From Myxococcales bacterium (GTDB lineage: Bacteria; Myxococcota_A; Polyangia; Palsa-1104), in assembly GCA_028287105.1 (NCBI GenBank), contig JAQBQH010000275.1:1-61014 (forward strand): a stretch of 61,014 bases of DNA. Reading direction: 5' to 3'. The notes beneath the pieces are model-generated. The model worked only from the letters and a program-made list of their open reading frames with translations. It did not search any database and was not told the DNA's origin. The translations under genes were made by a program, and so were the position numbers. This document shows positions 34,635 to 43,789 of the stretch, piece by piece. Each line of letters starts with the position of its first letter. Within the stretch, counting starts at the first letter, position 1.

Positions 34635-35123
34635 TTAGCAGTTGAAGATCTTCTCGAGCTCTTTTTCGACCTTCACTTCGGTGATGTTCTTGGCGACCGA
34701 GAGCTCCTTGACGATGAGGTTCTTCGCCGTGTCGAGCATGCGGCGCTCGCCGAACGAGAGCGTCTTGGTCTCCTTGAGGCGGTACAGGTCGCGGAACACC
34801 TCGGCGACCTCGAAGAGCGAACCGGTCTTGATCTTCTCCATGAAACCGCGATAGCGGCGGTTCCAGGTCTGCTTATCAATGTGGAGCTCCTTCTCCTTGA
34901 GGATGTCGTACACCTCGCGGATCTGGTCCTCCTGAACGACTTCGCGAAGGCCAACCTGCTCGGCCTTCTCGATCGGAACGAGGATGCGCATGTCGCTGTC
35001 CAGCACCTTCAGAACGTAGAACTTCTGAATTTTGCCGGAGATTTCCTTCGCATCAATCCCAACGACCTCTGCCACCCCCTGAGCCGGATACACCGCTTTA
35101 TCGCCAACCTGAAATGAGAGCAT
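34635..35123 (-). CDS. cdnL: CarD family transcription regulator (CdnL type)
   Basis: A 162-residue protein close in length and sequence pattern to myxobacterial CdnL. The N-terminal RNA-polymerase-interacting Tudor-like domain reads FQVGDKAVYPAQGVAEVVGI. The C-terminal helical DNA-binding part contains TWNRRYRGFMEKIKTGSLFE and LSFGERRMLDTAKNLIVKEL. CdnL stabilises open complexes at rRNA and other promoters and is essential in Myxococcus. The ATG at 35123 has GGAGGA just upstream; an earlier in-frame start lacks support. Transcribed from its own promoter and closed by a terminator. Confidence 0.94.
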   Translation of the reverse strand: MLSFQVGDKAVYPAQGVAEVVGIDAKEISGKIQKFYVLKVLDSDMRILVPIEKAEQVGLREVVQEDQIREVYDILKEKELHIDKQTWNRRYRGFMEKIKTGSLFEVAEVFRDLYRLKETKTLSFGERRMLDTAKNLIVKELSVAKNITEVKVEKELEKIFNC

Positions 35124-35196
35124 CGGTTCCTCCGGGGTTGCGCCTGGACATGATTGCGAGCGAGACCCCACTGAGCATCTTCTGTGCCGACTTCAT

Positions 35197-35225
35197 AAGA
35201 TAAGAACTTTACGTTGGTGTTTCAA
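35197..35225 (-). promoter_or_regulatory. Sigma-70 promoter of cdnL
   Basis: On the minus strand TTGAAA (35220-35225) and TATCTT (35197-35202) are separated by 17 bp, matching a housekeeping promoter at 5/6 and 4/6 positions. Initiation near 35190 would leave a leader of about 67 nt before the cdnL ATG. Apart from this element I see nothing convincing in 35124-35421: only a small CCCC/GGGG hairpin around 35360-35373. Confidence 0.6.
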
Positions 35226-35421
35226 GGCCCTCACGCAACTTTGCCGATCCGGCCGAATGCGCCAAGTGTGACAGATCCGCACGGTACTTTTACAGATGTG
35301 ACGCGGCCCACTGCGGAACTTTCCAGTGAATACGCATGGTACGCTTGGCAGGGTGTACATACCCCTCGTGCGGGGCAACCATGGCCGGGGGAGTAGCCGC
35401 GCACAGAATATTACAGTCTGG

Positions 35422-36039
35422 CTAGTTGAAGTCCGCGATCCGCCATCTTCCGTTTTCCCGTACTAAGTCCAGATGATAGCGCTGATCGTAGCGTACTCGC
35501 GCGTGGTCACCGGAGGAGTCGATTGGGGCATGACGCAACAGCGCCTTCAGCCGACCGAGGCGATCTGCGACCGCCAGCTCGAGCGATTGACGCAGCGGCT
35601 CGGCCAAAAGCCCGAGGAGGGCGTCGAAGTCGCGCAGCTCGACGGCGGCCACCAGCCGGCGCAGCGCATCCTCGGGCGTGTCGCCGCCCGGCTCGAGCGG
35701 GCGCGCGGCCGCGACGCGCCAGCCGTCGGCGTCGCGCTCGAGCGGCCAGGCGCGTCCATCGGCGAGCTGACCGGTCGCACGGCGGATTGCGACCCGACCG
35801 TGGAGCGCCTCTTCCTGGGCCGAGAGATCGCCCTCGCTCGCCTTCCACTGCAGCGCGAAATCGGGCTCGCTGATGCGTGCGCGCAACGAGGACGACAGAA
35901 GCGCGTAAGCCGCGTGCGCATCGTGCGCTCGGATGGCCTGTCGCCAGGCGGCGAGCGCCGGCTCGGGATCGATCGCGCGCGGTCGCGGCGCGTGGGCGCA
36001 GCCGGCTGCCGCGAGGGCGAGGATCGCCAGGGCCCGCAT
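35422..36039 (-). CDS. Hypothetical lipoprotein, NTF2-like
   Basis: A 205-residue lipoprotein (signal MRALAILALAAAGC). The mature protein shows two similar helical/beta segments (ALAAWRQAIRAHDAHAAYALLS and LRRLVAAVELRDFDALLGLLAE), each followed by strands, in the manner of NTF2-like or SnoaL-like folds. It ends YHLDLVRENGRWRIADF, typical of such folds. No catalytic residues or partner can be named. ATG 36039 is chosen because it begins the signal peptide. Confidence 0.62.
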   Translation of the reverse strand: MRALAILALAAAGCAHAPRPRAIDPEPALAAWRQAIRAHDAHAAYALLSSSLRARISEPDFALQWKASEGDLSAQEEALHGRVAIRRATGQLADGRAWPLERDADGWRVAAARPLEPGGDTPEDALRRLVAAVELRDFDALLGLLAEPLRQSLELAVADRLGRLKALLRHAPIDSSGDHARVRYDQRYHLDLVRENGRWRIADFN

Positions 36040-36241
36040 CGCGAGGACAGTAGGAGAGCGTTCGCGCACGGTCAAGGAACACCGATGTGGCGGCGATGAG
36101 CTAATGGTCGTTCACACCAGCGTATGTGAAGCGATGTTCACGAGTGCGATCGGAGCCCGCGGGTTACGCGTAGTTCGGTCACGGCATGGTGCTTGTATTC
36201 GGGCTTGCCGACGATTGGGGCAACCCCCCTCGGAGGACACG

Positions 36242-36901
36242 ATGTCGCGCCCGATCTTGAGGAGTCTGCTCGGTGTGGTGGCTGCGAGCTTGCTGGTCGC
36301 CGCTGCCGGCGCATGCAGCCGCGAAAACCCGAACAACCCCAACAATCCGTCTTCGGGCGGAACTGGTGGTAACGGCACCGGCAGTACCGGCTCGACGGGG
36401 CCGACGACCGGAACGGGGGGAACCCCGAACAGTCAGATTCCAGGCGCGCCCTGTAAGGTCGACAGCGACTGTACGGGCGGGCTGGCGTGCAACGTCGGCC
36501 ACTGCGAGGCGCCGTGCAGCGACACCAACAAGTGCCAGGCGGGGCAGACCTGCACGGCGGGGCGCTGCTACAACGACGGCACGCCGACGTGCGGCATCGC
36601 CAACGTCGTCATCTGCACGAGCGACGTGGCGTGCGGCGCCGGGCGCATCTGCTCGGGCGGCCAGTGCCATCAGGCCTGCGCGGCGCCGAGCGATTGTGCG
36701 CTCGGGCAGAGCTGCTCGAACGGCGCGTGCGGCGACGCGGCGCCGGCGACGGCGCAGTGCCTCTGGGATACCGACTGCGGCGTCTCGTTCCGCTGCATCA
36801 ACGCCACCTGTCATCCGCTGTGCAGCACCGACGCGCAGTGCGGCGCCAAAGCCTTCTGTGACACCGGCGTGTGCCGGGCAGATTACCGCCCCGCGGGCTG
36901 A
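36242..36901 (+). CDS. Cys-rich lipoprotein (Dickkopf-like repeats)
   Basis: A 219-residue lipoprotein (AGAC lipobox) with a Gly/Thr/Asn-rich linker and then four to five Cys-rich units of the pattern C-x5-C-x5-C-x4-C (CKVDSDCTGGLACNVGHC; CLWDTDCGVSFRCINATC). These units probably form disulphide-stapled surface modules. GGAGG lies 5 nt before the ATG and a strong terminator follows the stop. The same Cys pattern recurs in the 14353-16560 lipoprotein and in a loop of the second Lgt. Confidence 0.78.
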   Translation: MSRPILRSLLGVVAASLLVAAAGACSRENPNNPNNPSSGGTGGNGTGSTGSTGPTTGTGGTPNSQIPGAPCKVDSDCTGGLACNVGHCEAPCSDTNKCQAGQTCTAGRCYNDGTPTCGIANVVICTSDVACGAGRICSGGQCHQACAAPSDCALGQSCSNGACGDAAPATAQCLWDTDCGVSFRCINATCHPLCSTDAQCGAKAFCDTGVCRADYRPAG

Positions 36902-36930
36902 CCGACGGCCATCCAGCCTCCGGAGCAGGG

Positions 36931-36963
36931 GCCCCGTCGCATGGTGCGACGGGGCTTTTTTTT
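36931..36963 (+). terminator. Strong Rho-independent terminator
   Basis: An 11-bp perfect stem, GCCCCGTCGCA / TGCGACGGGGC, with a 3-nt TGG loop is followed by eight T residues. It terminates the Cys-rich lipoprotein gene, 29 bp after its stop. Confidence 0.93.
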
Positions 36964-36983
36964 CGGGTGCGCTTCGGGTGCGC

Positions 36984-38573
36984 TTACGCTGGATCCGGGC
37001 CGTCGCCGCGACGCAGGGTGGTGTCGCGGGCCCAGCGCTCGTCTTTGTGCGGGTAGTCGGCGTTGAAGTGGAGGCCGCGAGACTCCTTGCGGCGGCGCGC
37101 GCTCTCGATGATGAGGTGCGCGACCAGGGCCAGGTTGCGGAGCTCGAGTAGATCGCCCGTCACCTTGAAGTTCCAGTAGTACTCGCGGATCTCGGCGCGG
37201 ATGAGCTCGATGCGGCGGCGGGCGCGCTCGAGGCGCTTGTCGGTGCGGACGATGCCGACGTAGTTCCACATGAGGCGGCGCACTTCGTCCCAGTTCTGGG
37301 TGATGACGACCGCTTCTTCCGACGGTGAGGCGGCGCCGGCGTACCAGGGAGCGACCTGGGCCGGGCGGAGCGACTCGATGCCGCGCACGTCCTCGGCGGC
37401 GCGGGCGCCGAAGACCGCGCCTTCGAGCAGCGAGTTCGACGCCAGGCGGCAGGCGCCGTGCAGCCCGGTCATGGCGGCCTCGCCGACGCTATAGAGGTTG
37501 CGCACGCTGGTGCGGCCGTTGGCGTCGGCCACGACGCCGCCGCACGAGTAGTGCGCGGCGGGGACGACCGGGATCGGCATGGTGCGCATGTCGATCCCGA
37601 AGCGCATGCACTGGGCGTGGATGGCGGGGAAGCGCTCGACGAGGAACCCGGGATCGAGGTGGGTCATGTCGAGGCAGACCGAGTCGTCGCCGGTGCGCTT
37701 GAGCTCGGCGTCGATGGCGCGGGCGACCACGTCGCGTGGCGCGAGCGACTTCATGGGGTGGTAGCGCTCCATGAAGGTCTCGCCCGAGCGCAGCTTCAAG
37801 ATGCCGCCTTCGCCGCGCAGCGCCTCGGAGATGAGGAACGACTTGGCGTGCGGGTGGAAGAGACAGGTCGGATGGAACTGGATGAACTCCATGTTGGCGA
37901 CGGCGGCGCCGGCGCGGTAGGCCAGGGCGACGCCGTCGCCCGAGGCTACGTCGGGGTTGGTCGTATAGAGGTAGACCTTGCCGGCGCCGCCGGTGGCGAG
38001 GACGGTGGCGCGCGCGACCACGGTCTTGACCTCGCCCGATTTCTCGTCGAGGACGTAGGCGCCGAAGCAGGCGTCGGGGCCGCCGTACTTGGCGAGCTGC
38101 AGGAGGTCGACGGCCATGTGCTCGTCGAGGACCGTGATGTTGGGCGTGGCGCGCGCGGCGGCGACGAGGGCGCGCTCGATCTCGTGGCCGGTGGTGTCCT
38201 TGGCGTGGGCGACGCGACGCGCGGAGTGGCCGCCTTCGCGGGCCAGGTCGAGCCCGCCGCCGGCGCCCTCGTCGAAGCGGGCGCCGTAGCGCTCGACCAG
38301 CTCGCGCACGGCGAGCGGGCCGCCCTGGACGCAGAGCTCGACGATGTCCTTGTGGCACAGCCCCTCACCGACGGTGAGCGTGTCCTGGACGTGGGCCTCG
38401 AACGAGTCGGTGGGATCGAGCACGGCGGCGATGCCGCCCTGGGCGTAGTTGGTGTTGGATTCCTCGACGCTGCGCTTGGTCACGACCATGACGCGACCGT
38501 GATCGGCTGCGTGCAGCGCGAACGAGAGCCCCGCGATTCCGGAACCGATCACCAGATAATCGGTTTCGAGCAT
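36984..38573 (-). CDS. nadB: L-aspartate oxidase (NadB)
   Basis: A 529-residue flavoprotein of full family length. The N-terminal FAD motif is YLVIGSGIAGLSFALHAA, followed by TNYAQGGIAAVL. The substrate block HPTCLF, the RGEGGILK segment and PAAHYSCGGVVAD are typical of the fumarate reductase/aspartate oxidase family. The helical C-terminal domain is present. It oxidises aspartate to iminoaspartate, the first step of NAD synthesis; nadA and nadC are not in the window. ATG 38573 follows GGAG; a GTG at 38594 is less likely. Confidence 0.92.
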   Translation of the reverse strand: MLETDYLVIGSGIAGLSFALHAADHGRVMVVTKRSVEESNTNYAQGGIAAVLDPTDSFEAHVQDTLTVGEGLCHKDIVELCVQGGPLAVRELVERYGARFDEGAGGGLDLAREGGHSARRVAHAKDTTGHEIERALVAAARATPNITVLDEHMAVDLLQLAKYGGPDACFGAYVLDEKSGEVKTVVARATVLATGGAGKVYLYTTNPDVASGDGVALAYRAGAAVANMEFIQFHPTCLFHPHAKSFLISEALRGEGGILKLRSGETFMERYHPMKSLAPRDVVARAIDAELKRTGDDSVCLDMTHLDPGFLVERFPAIHAQCMRFGIDMRTMPIPVVPAAHYSCGGVVADANGRTSVRNLYSVGEAAMTGLHGACRLASNSLLEGAVFGARAAEDVRGIESLRPAQVAPWYAGAASPSEEAVVITQNWDEVRRLMWNYVGIVRTDKRLERARRRIELIRAEIREYYWNFKVTGDLLELRNLALVAHLIIESARRRKESRGLHFNADYPHKDERWARDTTLRRGDGPDPA

Positions 38574-38635
38574 TTTCTCCGTATACCGCCGCACGGCGTT
38601 TTTGCAAACTTCGACGGGCAGGCTACGATCAGGTC

Positions 38636-39301
38636 GTGCGCGGGTGGATGACCATTGTACTCCTCGCGGCGCTGTCCGGCGCCGCTCGCGCCGACATCTA
38701 TTCCTACGAGGACAAAGAGGGCGTCGTCCACTTCACCAACGTCGCACCGCCGCGGGGCGGCGGTCATCAGTGGAAGGTGCTGTACAAGAGTGGGCCCGGT
38801 AAGGCGGGCGTGATCTCGGGCGCGGCGGGGCCGACCTCGTTCGCCGGCTGCGCGGTGTCGCGGCGCGACGTGGTGCCGGCGACGGATCGATCGCCCGAGC
38901 GCTACACGCGCTACGACGCGCACATCGCCGAGGCGTCGCGGCTCTACGCGCTGCCGCAGGCGCTCATCCGCGCCATCATCAAGGCCGAGAGCGACTACGA
39001 CGTGCGCGTGGTCTCGTGCGCTGCGGCCAAGGGGCTCATGCAGCTCATGCCCGACGTGCAGAAGGAGCAGCACGTGGTCAACGTCTTCGATCCGCGCGAG
39101 AACATCCTCGGCGGAACGCGCCTCTTGCGCCTGAACGCAAATCGCTTCAAAGGCGATCTGGTGCTCACCATCGCCGCCTTCCACGCGGGACCAGGCGCGG
39201 TCCTCAAGTACCACGGCGTGCCGCCCTACGAGACGACGCAGGCGTACGTCAAGATCGTGCTCAAGCACTACTACAAGTTCAAAGCGGCCCAAAGCGGCTG
39301 A
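38636..39301 (+). CDS. DUF4124 + lytic transglycosylase (SLT)
   Basis: A 221-residue exported protein. A signal peptide (TIVLLAALSGAARA) is followed by a DUF4124-type motif (DIYSYEDKEGVVHFTNV). The SLT domain (about 100-210) has the catalytic Glu in AIIKAESDYD and the family motifs AKGLMQLMP, NILGGTRLL and AAFHAGPGAV. It cleaves peptidoglycan glycan strands in the periplasm. GTG 38636 and ATG 38648 are both possible starts. Confidence 0.87.
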   Translation: MRGWMTIVLLAALSGAARADIYSYEDKEGVVHFTNVAPPRGGGHQWKVLYKSGPGKAGVISGAAGPTSFAGCAVSRRDVVPATDRSPERYTRYDAHIAEASRLYALPQALIRAIIKAESDYDVRVVSCAAAKGLMQLMPDVQKEQHVVNVFDPRENILGGTRLLRLNANRFKGDLVLTIAAFHAGPGAVLKYHGVPPYETTQAYVKIVLKHYYKFKAAQSG

Positions 39302-39329
39302 CTTTGGTGTTAACGTCGCCGGAAGCGCC

Positions 39330-40670
39330 GTGAGCGATCTCATGACGGAGTCGGTGGGCGACGAGCGGCGGTTGGCGGAGCATCTCCAGCGCGCCGGCGA
39401 GCTGTTGCGTGCCGACAAGCTGGACGACGCGGAGCGCGAGATCGAAAGCGCGCTCGCTGTCCGCCCGAGCGATCTGCGCGCGCGCAACCTGCGCGGCCTG
39501 CTCCTGTTCCGCGGCGGCCGCTACGAAGAGGCGCTCGCCATCTATCACGAGCTGTGCGAGGCCTACCCCAACGACGCGGCCTTGAGGCTGAACCTCGGGC
39601 TCGTCGAGCTCCGCATGGGGCGGCACGCCGACGCGGCCGGTAACCTCAAGCTGGTCGTCGCGGGCGAGCCGGGCAATCAGCGCGCGCAGGGCTACCTCGG
39701 CCTGGCGCTCATGCGCGCGGGCGAGCTGGGGCCGGCCAAGGACGCGTTCCATCGCGCCGGGCAGGAGGAGCTGGCGCGCCAGGTCGAGGAGCGCATGGCG
39801 CACCTCGGCGAGGAGGCGGTCGCGGCGCGGATCGATCTGCGGCGCGCGGCCAACGAAGGCGAGCGGGTTCTCGACGGTGACCAGCCGTTCGCGGCGGTCG
39901 AGCTGGAGTCGCCGGCCGACGAAGCGCGGCGCGCGGGCGCGTGGCAGCTGCGCATCCCCGGGCAGCGGCCGCCGCTGCCGGGTCCCGAAGGGCCGTCGCC
40001 GACGGGGCGCTTCGAGCCGCTGGTCCTGTCGCCGCCGTTGCCGGTGGCGGCGTTTGCCACCGCGCGTCTTTTGCGCGCCGGTGGGGTGGGCGAGCCGTTC
40101 GCGCTCGTCGAGGGTGGGATGCTGGTGGTGCGCGTCGACGGCAGATTGCCGACGCGGACCTTTGGCGCGATGGCGTCGTCGGGGCAGCTCACCTTCGAGC
40201 CGCTGACGCGGCGCGTGCGCGGCGCGACGACCGAGGAGCCGTTTGGCGACGGCGCCGAGGCGATGTTCCTGGCACACGGCCACGGGCTCATCGTGGTGGC
40301 GCCGCGTGGGGCGCGGTTCACGGCGCTGGCGCTGGCCGACGACATCGTCTACGTGCGCGAGACGGCGCTGTTCGCGTTCGACGAGACGCTGCACTGGGAG
40401 AACGGCCGCGTGCCGGGCGGTGGCCCCGACTCGATGCGCGTGGTGCAGTTCCGCGGTACCGGACGAATGGTGCTGCGCGCGGCGCGTGCGGCGTTCTCGC
40501 TCAAGATCGAGCCGGAAGCGCCCATGTTCGTCGAGGCCACGACGCTGCTCGGCTGGATCGGCCGCGTCGTGCCGCGCGTGCTGCACGGCCAGGACGGCGA
40601 GCTCACGCCCTACGTCGAATGCTCGGGCGAGGGCGTGCTCATTCTCGAGGAGCCGCCGCCGGCGGTCTAG
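39330..40670 (+). CDS. TPR + AIM24-domain protein
   Basis: A 446-residue protein. Residues about 10-150 form three to four tetratricopeptide repeats (LLRADKLDDAEREIESALAV and similar units). Residues about 235-440 form an AIM24-like beta domain with FEPLTRRVRG, VVAPRGARFTALALADD, LHWENGRVPGGG and GWIGRVVPRV. AIM24 domains are of uncertain function; the TPR part suggests a scaffold. GTG 39330 is used; ATG 39342 is possible. It is followed after 6 bp by pgsA. Confidence 0.85.
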   Translation: MSDLMTESVGDERRLAEHLQRAGELLRADKLDDAEREIESALAVRPSDLRARNLRGLLLFRGGRYEEALAIYHELCEAYPNDAALRLNLGLVELRMGRHADAAGNLKLVVAGEPGNQRAQGYLGLALMRAGELGPAKDAFHRAGQEELARQVEERMAHLGEEAVAARIDLRRAANEGERVLDGDQPFAAVELESPADEARRAGAWQLRIPGQRPPLPGPEGPSPTGRFEPLVLSPPLPVAAFATARLLRAGGVGEPFALVEGGMLVVRVDGRLPTRTFGAMASSGQLTFEPLTRRVRGATTEEPFGDGAEAMFLAHGHGLIVVAPRGARFTALALADDIVYVRETALFAFDETLHWENGRVPGGGPDSMRVVQFRGTGRMVLRAARAAFSLKIEPEAPMFVEATTLLGWIGRVVPRVLHGQDGELTPYVECSGEGVLILEEPPPAV

Positions 40671-40676
40671 CCGACC

Positions 40677-41396
40677 ATGTCCGAGGAAGTCGAGCGCGTC
40701 GGAAGACGCCGCCGGCGCAAGCGGCGGACCACCAATCTGCGGGCGGAGTCGACCTATCTGCCCAATCTCCTGACGATGGGGCGGATCGCCCTCATTCCGC
40801 TGGTGCTGCTGTTCATCGACAACTATTCGCCGGTGCGCTCGTTCGTGGCGACGCTGATCTACCTGGCCGCGGCGATGACCGATTTTCTCGACGGCTACCT
40901 GGCGCGCAAGCGGAAGCAGATCTCGGTGCTGGGGAAGTTTCTCGATCCGCTCGCCGACAAGCTGCTCGTCACGGCGGTGCTGGTCTATTTGACGGCGATG
41001 GATCGCTGCCCATCGTGGCTGGTGGTGGCGCTCCTGGCGCGCGAGCTGGCGGTGACGGGGCTGCGCTCGATCGCGACCACGGAGGGGCTGGTCATCTCGG
41101 CCTCCGATTCGGGCAAGCAGAAGACGGCGCTGCAGCTGATCGGCACGCTGTTTCTGCTGATCCACTTCAAGTACCCGGTGTGGGGTCTCGAGAATGTTCG
41201 CTTCCACGACGAGCCGCTGCTCATCAACTATCACGCGGTCGGAATGGTCACGCTCTACCTGTCGCTGGCGATGTCGTGGATCTCGGCCCTCGACTACTTC
41301 CTGAAGTTCGTGCGCGCGGTGCAGGCGCACCCGGCACCGCCGCCGCCGACGCAACCGGAGAAGAAGAGTGATCCGGGTCCGAGCCCCAAAGCTTGA
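40677..41396 (+). CDS. pgsA: CDP-diacylglycerol-glycerol-3-phosphate phosphatidyltransferase (PgsA)
   Basis: A 239-residue inner-membrane enzyme. The CDP-alcohol phosphotransferase motif is seen in MTDFLDGYLARKRKQISVLG (D..DG..AR........G) and continues FLDPLADK. Five to six transmembrane helices follow. It makes phosphatidylglycerol-phosphate, which feeds PG synthesis; PG is the lipid donor for Lgt. The N-terminus is basic (RRRRKRRTTNLR). Overlaps pabB by 29 bp. Confidence 0.9.
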   Translation: MSEEVERVGRRRRRKRRTTNLRAESTYLPNLLTMGRIALIPLVLLFIDNYSPVRSFVATLIYLAAAMTDFLDGYLARKRKQISVLGKFLDPLADKLLVTAVLVYLTAMDRCPSWLVVALLARELAVTGLRSIATTEGLVISASDSGKQKTALQLIGTLFLLIHFKYPVWGLENVRFHDEPLLINYHAVGMVTLYLSLAMSWISALDYFLKFVRAVQAHPAPPPPTQPEKKSDPGPSPKA

Positions 41397-42672
41397 GCCC
41401 GACGAGGCGCTGAGGCGTCTCGGGCGCGGCGAGCGGCCGTTCCTGCTCGACGGTGGCGGCGACGCCGACGGCCTGGGACGGATCTCGTGGGCCGGCTGCG
41501 ATCCCGACGACGGCCTCGTCTGGTCGCGCGGCGACGCGGGCGATCCGCTGGCGCTGCTCGGCGCGGCGCAGCGACGGTGGAACGCGGGGCCGGTCGACGA
41601 GTTCTGGCCCTTTGCCGTCGGCTGGATGAGCTACGACGCCGGCGCCGAGGTGCTGGCGCGGTCGTGCGGGCGGCGCCTCACCGCGGTCGACGATCTCGGC
41701 GTCCCCGACATCGACTTCGCGCGCTATCGCGCGGTGTGGCGGCGCGACGCAGCGACGGGCACATGCGAGGTGCTGGCGCTCGACGGCGCGGCCGCGTCGG
41801 CGCTGCTCGATCGTCTCGGGCGCACGCCGCCGCCGATGGCCACGGCGTCGCTGGGCGCGCCCAGATGGCCGACGGGCGACGACGAATATCGGCGGCGCGT
41901 CGCGCGCGTGCTGGACTATCTGCGCGCCGGCGACGCCTATCAGGTGAACCTGTCACATCGGCTGGTGGCGTCGATCGGAGAGCACGAGGCGCTGCCGCTC
42001 TACCTGCGGCTGCGCGCCGTCGCGCCGGCGCCGCTCGGGGCCTACCTGCAGTCGGGCGCGGTGACCATCCTGTGCAACTCGCCCGAGTCGTTCCTGCACG
42101 TGCGGCCCGGCCTCGTCGAAACGCGGCCGATCAAGGGGACCCGGCGGCGCGGCACGACCGACGCCGAGGACGCGCGGCTCTCGGAGGAGCTGCGCGGGTC
42201 GGCCAAGGACGCGGCCGAGCACCTCATGATCGTTGACCTTTTGCGCAACGATCTGGGGCGCGTGGCCGCGACCGGGTCGGTGGTCGTCGAGGGCTTTCAG
42301 CGGCTGGTGACGCTGCCGACGGTGCATCACCTGGTCTCGACGGTGCGGGCGCGCGCGCGGCTCGGGCTGCCGCTCGAGGAGATCCTGGCCGCGACGCTGC
42401 CGGCGGGATCGATCACCGGCGCGCCGAAGCTGCGCGCGGTCGAGATCATCGACGAGCTGGAAGGGGTTGTGCGCGGTCCCTATTGCGGCGCCATCGGCTG
42501 GCTGGGTGCGGCAGGTACGGCGGAGCTTGCGCTCGGCATCCGCACCGCCGTGGTGCGCGGCGGGGAGCTCGTCCTCGGCGTCGGCGGCGGGGTCGTCGCC
42601 GACAGCGATCCGGACGACGAGCTGGCGGAAACCCGCGTAAAAGCGGAAGCTTTCCTGCGCGCGATCACGTAG
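41368..42672 (+). CDS. pabB: Aminodeoxychorismate synthase component I (PabB)
   Basis: A 434-residue chorismate-utilising enzyme. The Lys in ETRPIKGTRRRG separates PabB (PIKGT) from TrpE (PIAGT). Other signatures are SAKDAAEHLMIVDLLRNDLGR, LPAGSITGAPKLRAVEIIDELE and GPYCGAIGW. It converts chorismate to aminodeoxychorismate for folate synthesis with a PabA partner that is not seen here. It starts at GTG inside the end of pgsA. Confidence 0.9.
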   Translation: MIRVRAPKLEPDEALRRLGRGERPFLLDGGGDADGLGRISWAGCDPDDGLVWSRGDAGDPLALLGAAQRRWNAGPVDEFWPFAVGWMSYDAGAEVLARSCGRRLTAVDDLGVPDIDFARYRAVWRRDAATGTCEVLALDGAAASALLDRLGRTPPPMATASLGAPRWPTGDDEYRRRVARVLDYLRAGDAYQVNLSHRLVASIGEHEALPLYLRLRAVAPAPLGAYLQSGAVTILCNSPESFLHVRPGLVETRPIKGTRRRGTTDAEDARLSEELRGSAKDAAEHLMIVDLLRNDLGRVAATGSVVVEGFQRLVTLPTVHHLVSTVRARARLGLPLEEILAATLPAGSITGAPKLRAVEIIDELEGVVRGPYCGAIGWLGAAGTAELALGIRTAVVRGGELVLGVGGGVVADSDPDDELAETRVKAEAFLRAIT

Positions 42673-42727
42673 CGATTTTTCGGTCACGCCAACGCTTCCG
42701 GTCGCGACATCCAAGCAGGAGGACGCG

Positions 42728-43789
42728 ATGCAGACGATGGATGTGAGCCTGGCGGCCGGCGGTGACCGCGACGCGTTCGCGCGGCTGGTGGCGCGGCATC
42801 AGTCGCTGGTGGCGTCGATCGCGCTCGGCGTGGTGCGCGATCTCGACGCCTCGGAGGACGTGGCGCAGGAGGTGTTCCTCGCCGTCTGGCGCGGGCTGCC
42901 GAAGCTGCGCGCGCCGTCGAGCTTCCTGTCGTGGCTGAGGCAGCTGGCGCGCAATCACGCGGTCATCCACCTGCGGCGCGGCAAGGCGCGGTCGACGCTG
43001 CGCGGGGAGGCGGGAGATGCGCGCGTGGCGGCGGCGATCGATCCGGCGCCCGACGCGGCCGCGCAGCTGGCCGGCGACGAAGATCGGCGCGCGCTCGTCG
43101 AGGCGCTCGAGGCGCTGCCGGACGACGCGCGCGAGATCTTGACGCTCTACTACCGCGAGGGGCGCTCGGCCGAGCAGGTCGCCGAGCTCCTCGAGCTGCG
43201 TCCCGACGCCGTGCGCAAGCGGCTCCATCGCGCGCGCGGCCGCTTGAAGGACGCGCTCGCCGAGCGCATGGAGCGGGTCGTGCGCGACAGCGTGCCGGGC
43301 GCGGCGTTCACCGCTACGGTGATGGCGGCGGTGATGGCGAACCGTCCCGCGCACGCCGCCGGTACCGCGCTGGCCGCGGGCAAGGTGCTAGCTACAGGAA
43401 AGGTGCTGGCCGCCGGCAAGGCGGCTGGATCGCTGGGTGCAGCGACGGCGGGACCGGTCGCGGGCCTCCTGTTCGGCTGGTGGCTCCAGTGGCGGGAAGC
43501 CAAGGGCGGCGACGAGAAGAAGGGGCTGATCTGGTTCCTCTTCGTCAACCTGGCGCTGACGGCGTCGCTGCCGTTCCTGCTCGTGCGCGTGAGCTCGGTC
43601 GCGTGGGTGTACGGGTTCCTGGCGGCGATGGCGTTCACCAACTTCGTCTGGCTGCCGCACATCATCCGCCACCGGCTGGCCGGCGATGAAGGCGCGCGGC
43701 GGCGCTTCGCCCTCTACAAGCTGGGCGGGCTGGCCGGCCTCCTGCTAGCGCTCGGCGTGACGACGGTGAGCTGGTTAGCGGGGTGGTAG
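42728..43789 (+). CDS. ECF sigma factor with C-terminal transmembrane domain
   Basis: A 353-residue protein. Residues 1-180 form an ECF sigma factor: region 2 with FARLVARHQSLVASIALGVV and DLDASEDVAQEVFLAVW, region 4 with ALPDDAREILTLYYREGRS and DAVRKRLHRARGRLK. A repeated Ala/Gly/Lys segment (about 210-230) leads to about four transmembrane helices ending at Trp353. Sigma and membrane part are one protein, so activity is probably tied to the membrane, as with a fused anti-sigma. The ATG has AGGAGG 5 nt upstream. No separate anti-sigma gene is adjacent. Confidence 0.85.
   Translation: MQTMDVSLAAGGDRDAFARLVARHQSLVASIALGVVRDLDASEDVAQEVFLAVWRGLPKLRAPSSFLSWLRQLARNHAVIHLRRGKARSTLRGEAGDARVAAAIDPAPDAAAQLAGDEDRRALVEALEALPDDAREILTLYYREGRSAEQVAELLELRPDAVRKRLHRARGRLKDALAERMERVVRDSVPGAAFTATVMAAVMANRPAHAAGTALAAGKVLATGKVLAAGKAAGSLGAATAGPVAGLLFGWWLQWREAKGGDEKKGLIWFLFVNLALTASLPFLLVRVSSVAWVYGFLAAMAFTNFVWLPHIIRHRLAGDEGARRRFALYKLGGLAGLLLALGVTTVSWLAGW

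Noticed and set aside
35214-35396. Short open frames on both strands in the cdnL upstream region
   Set aside because: They lack ribosome-binding sites and recognisable sequence and overlap the cdnL promoter; treated as non-coding.
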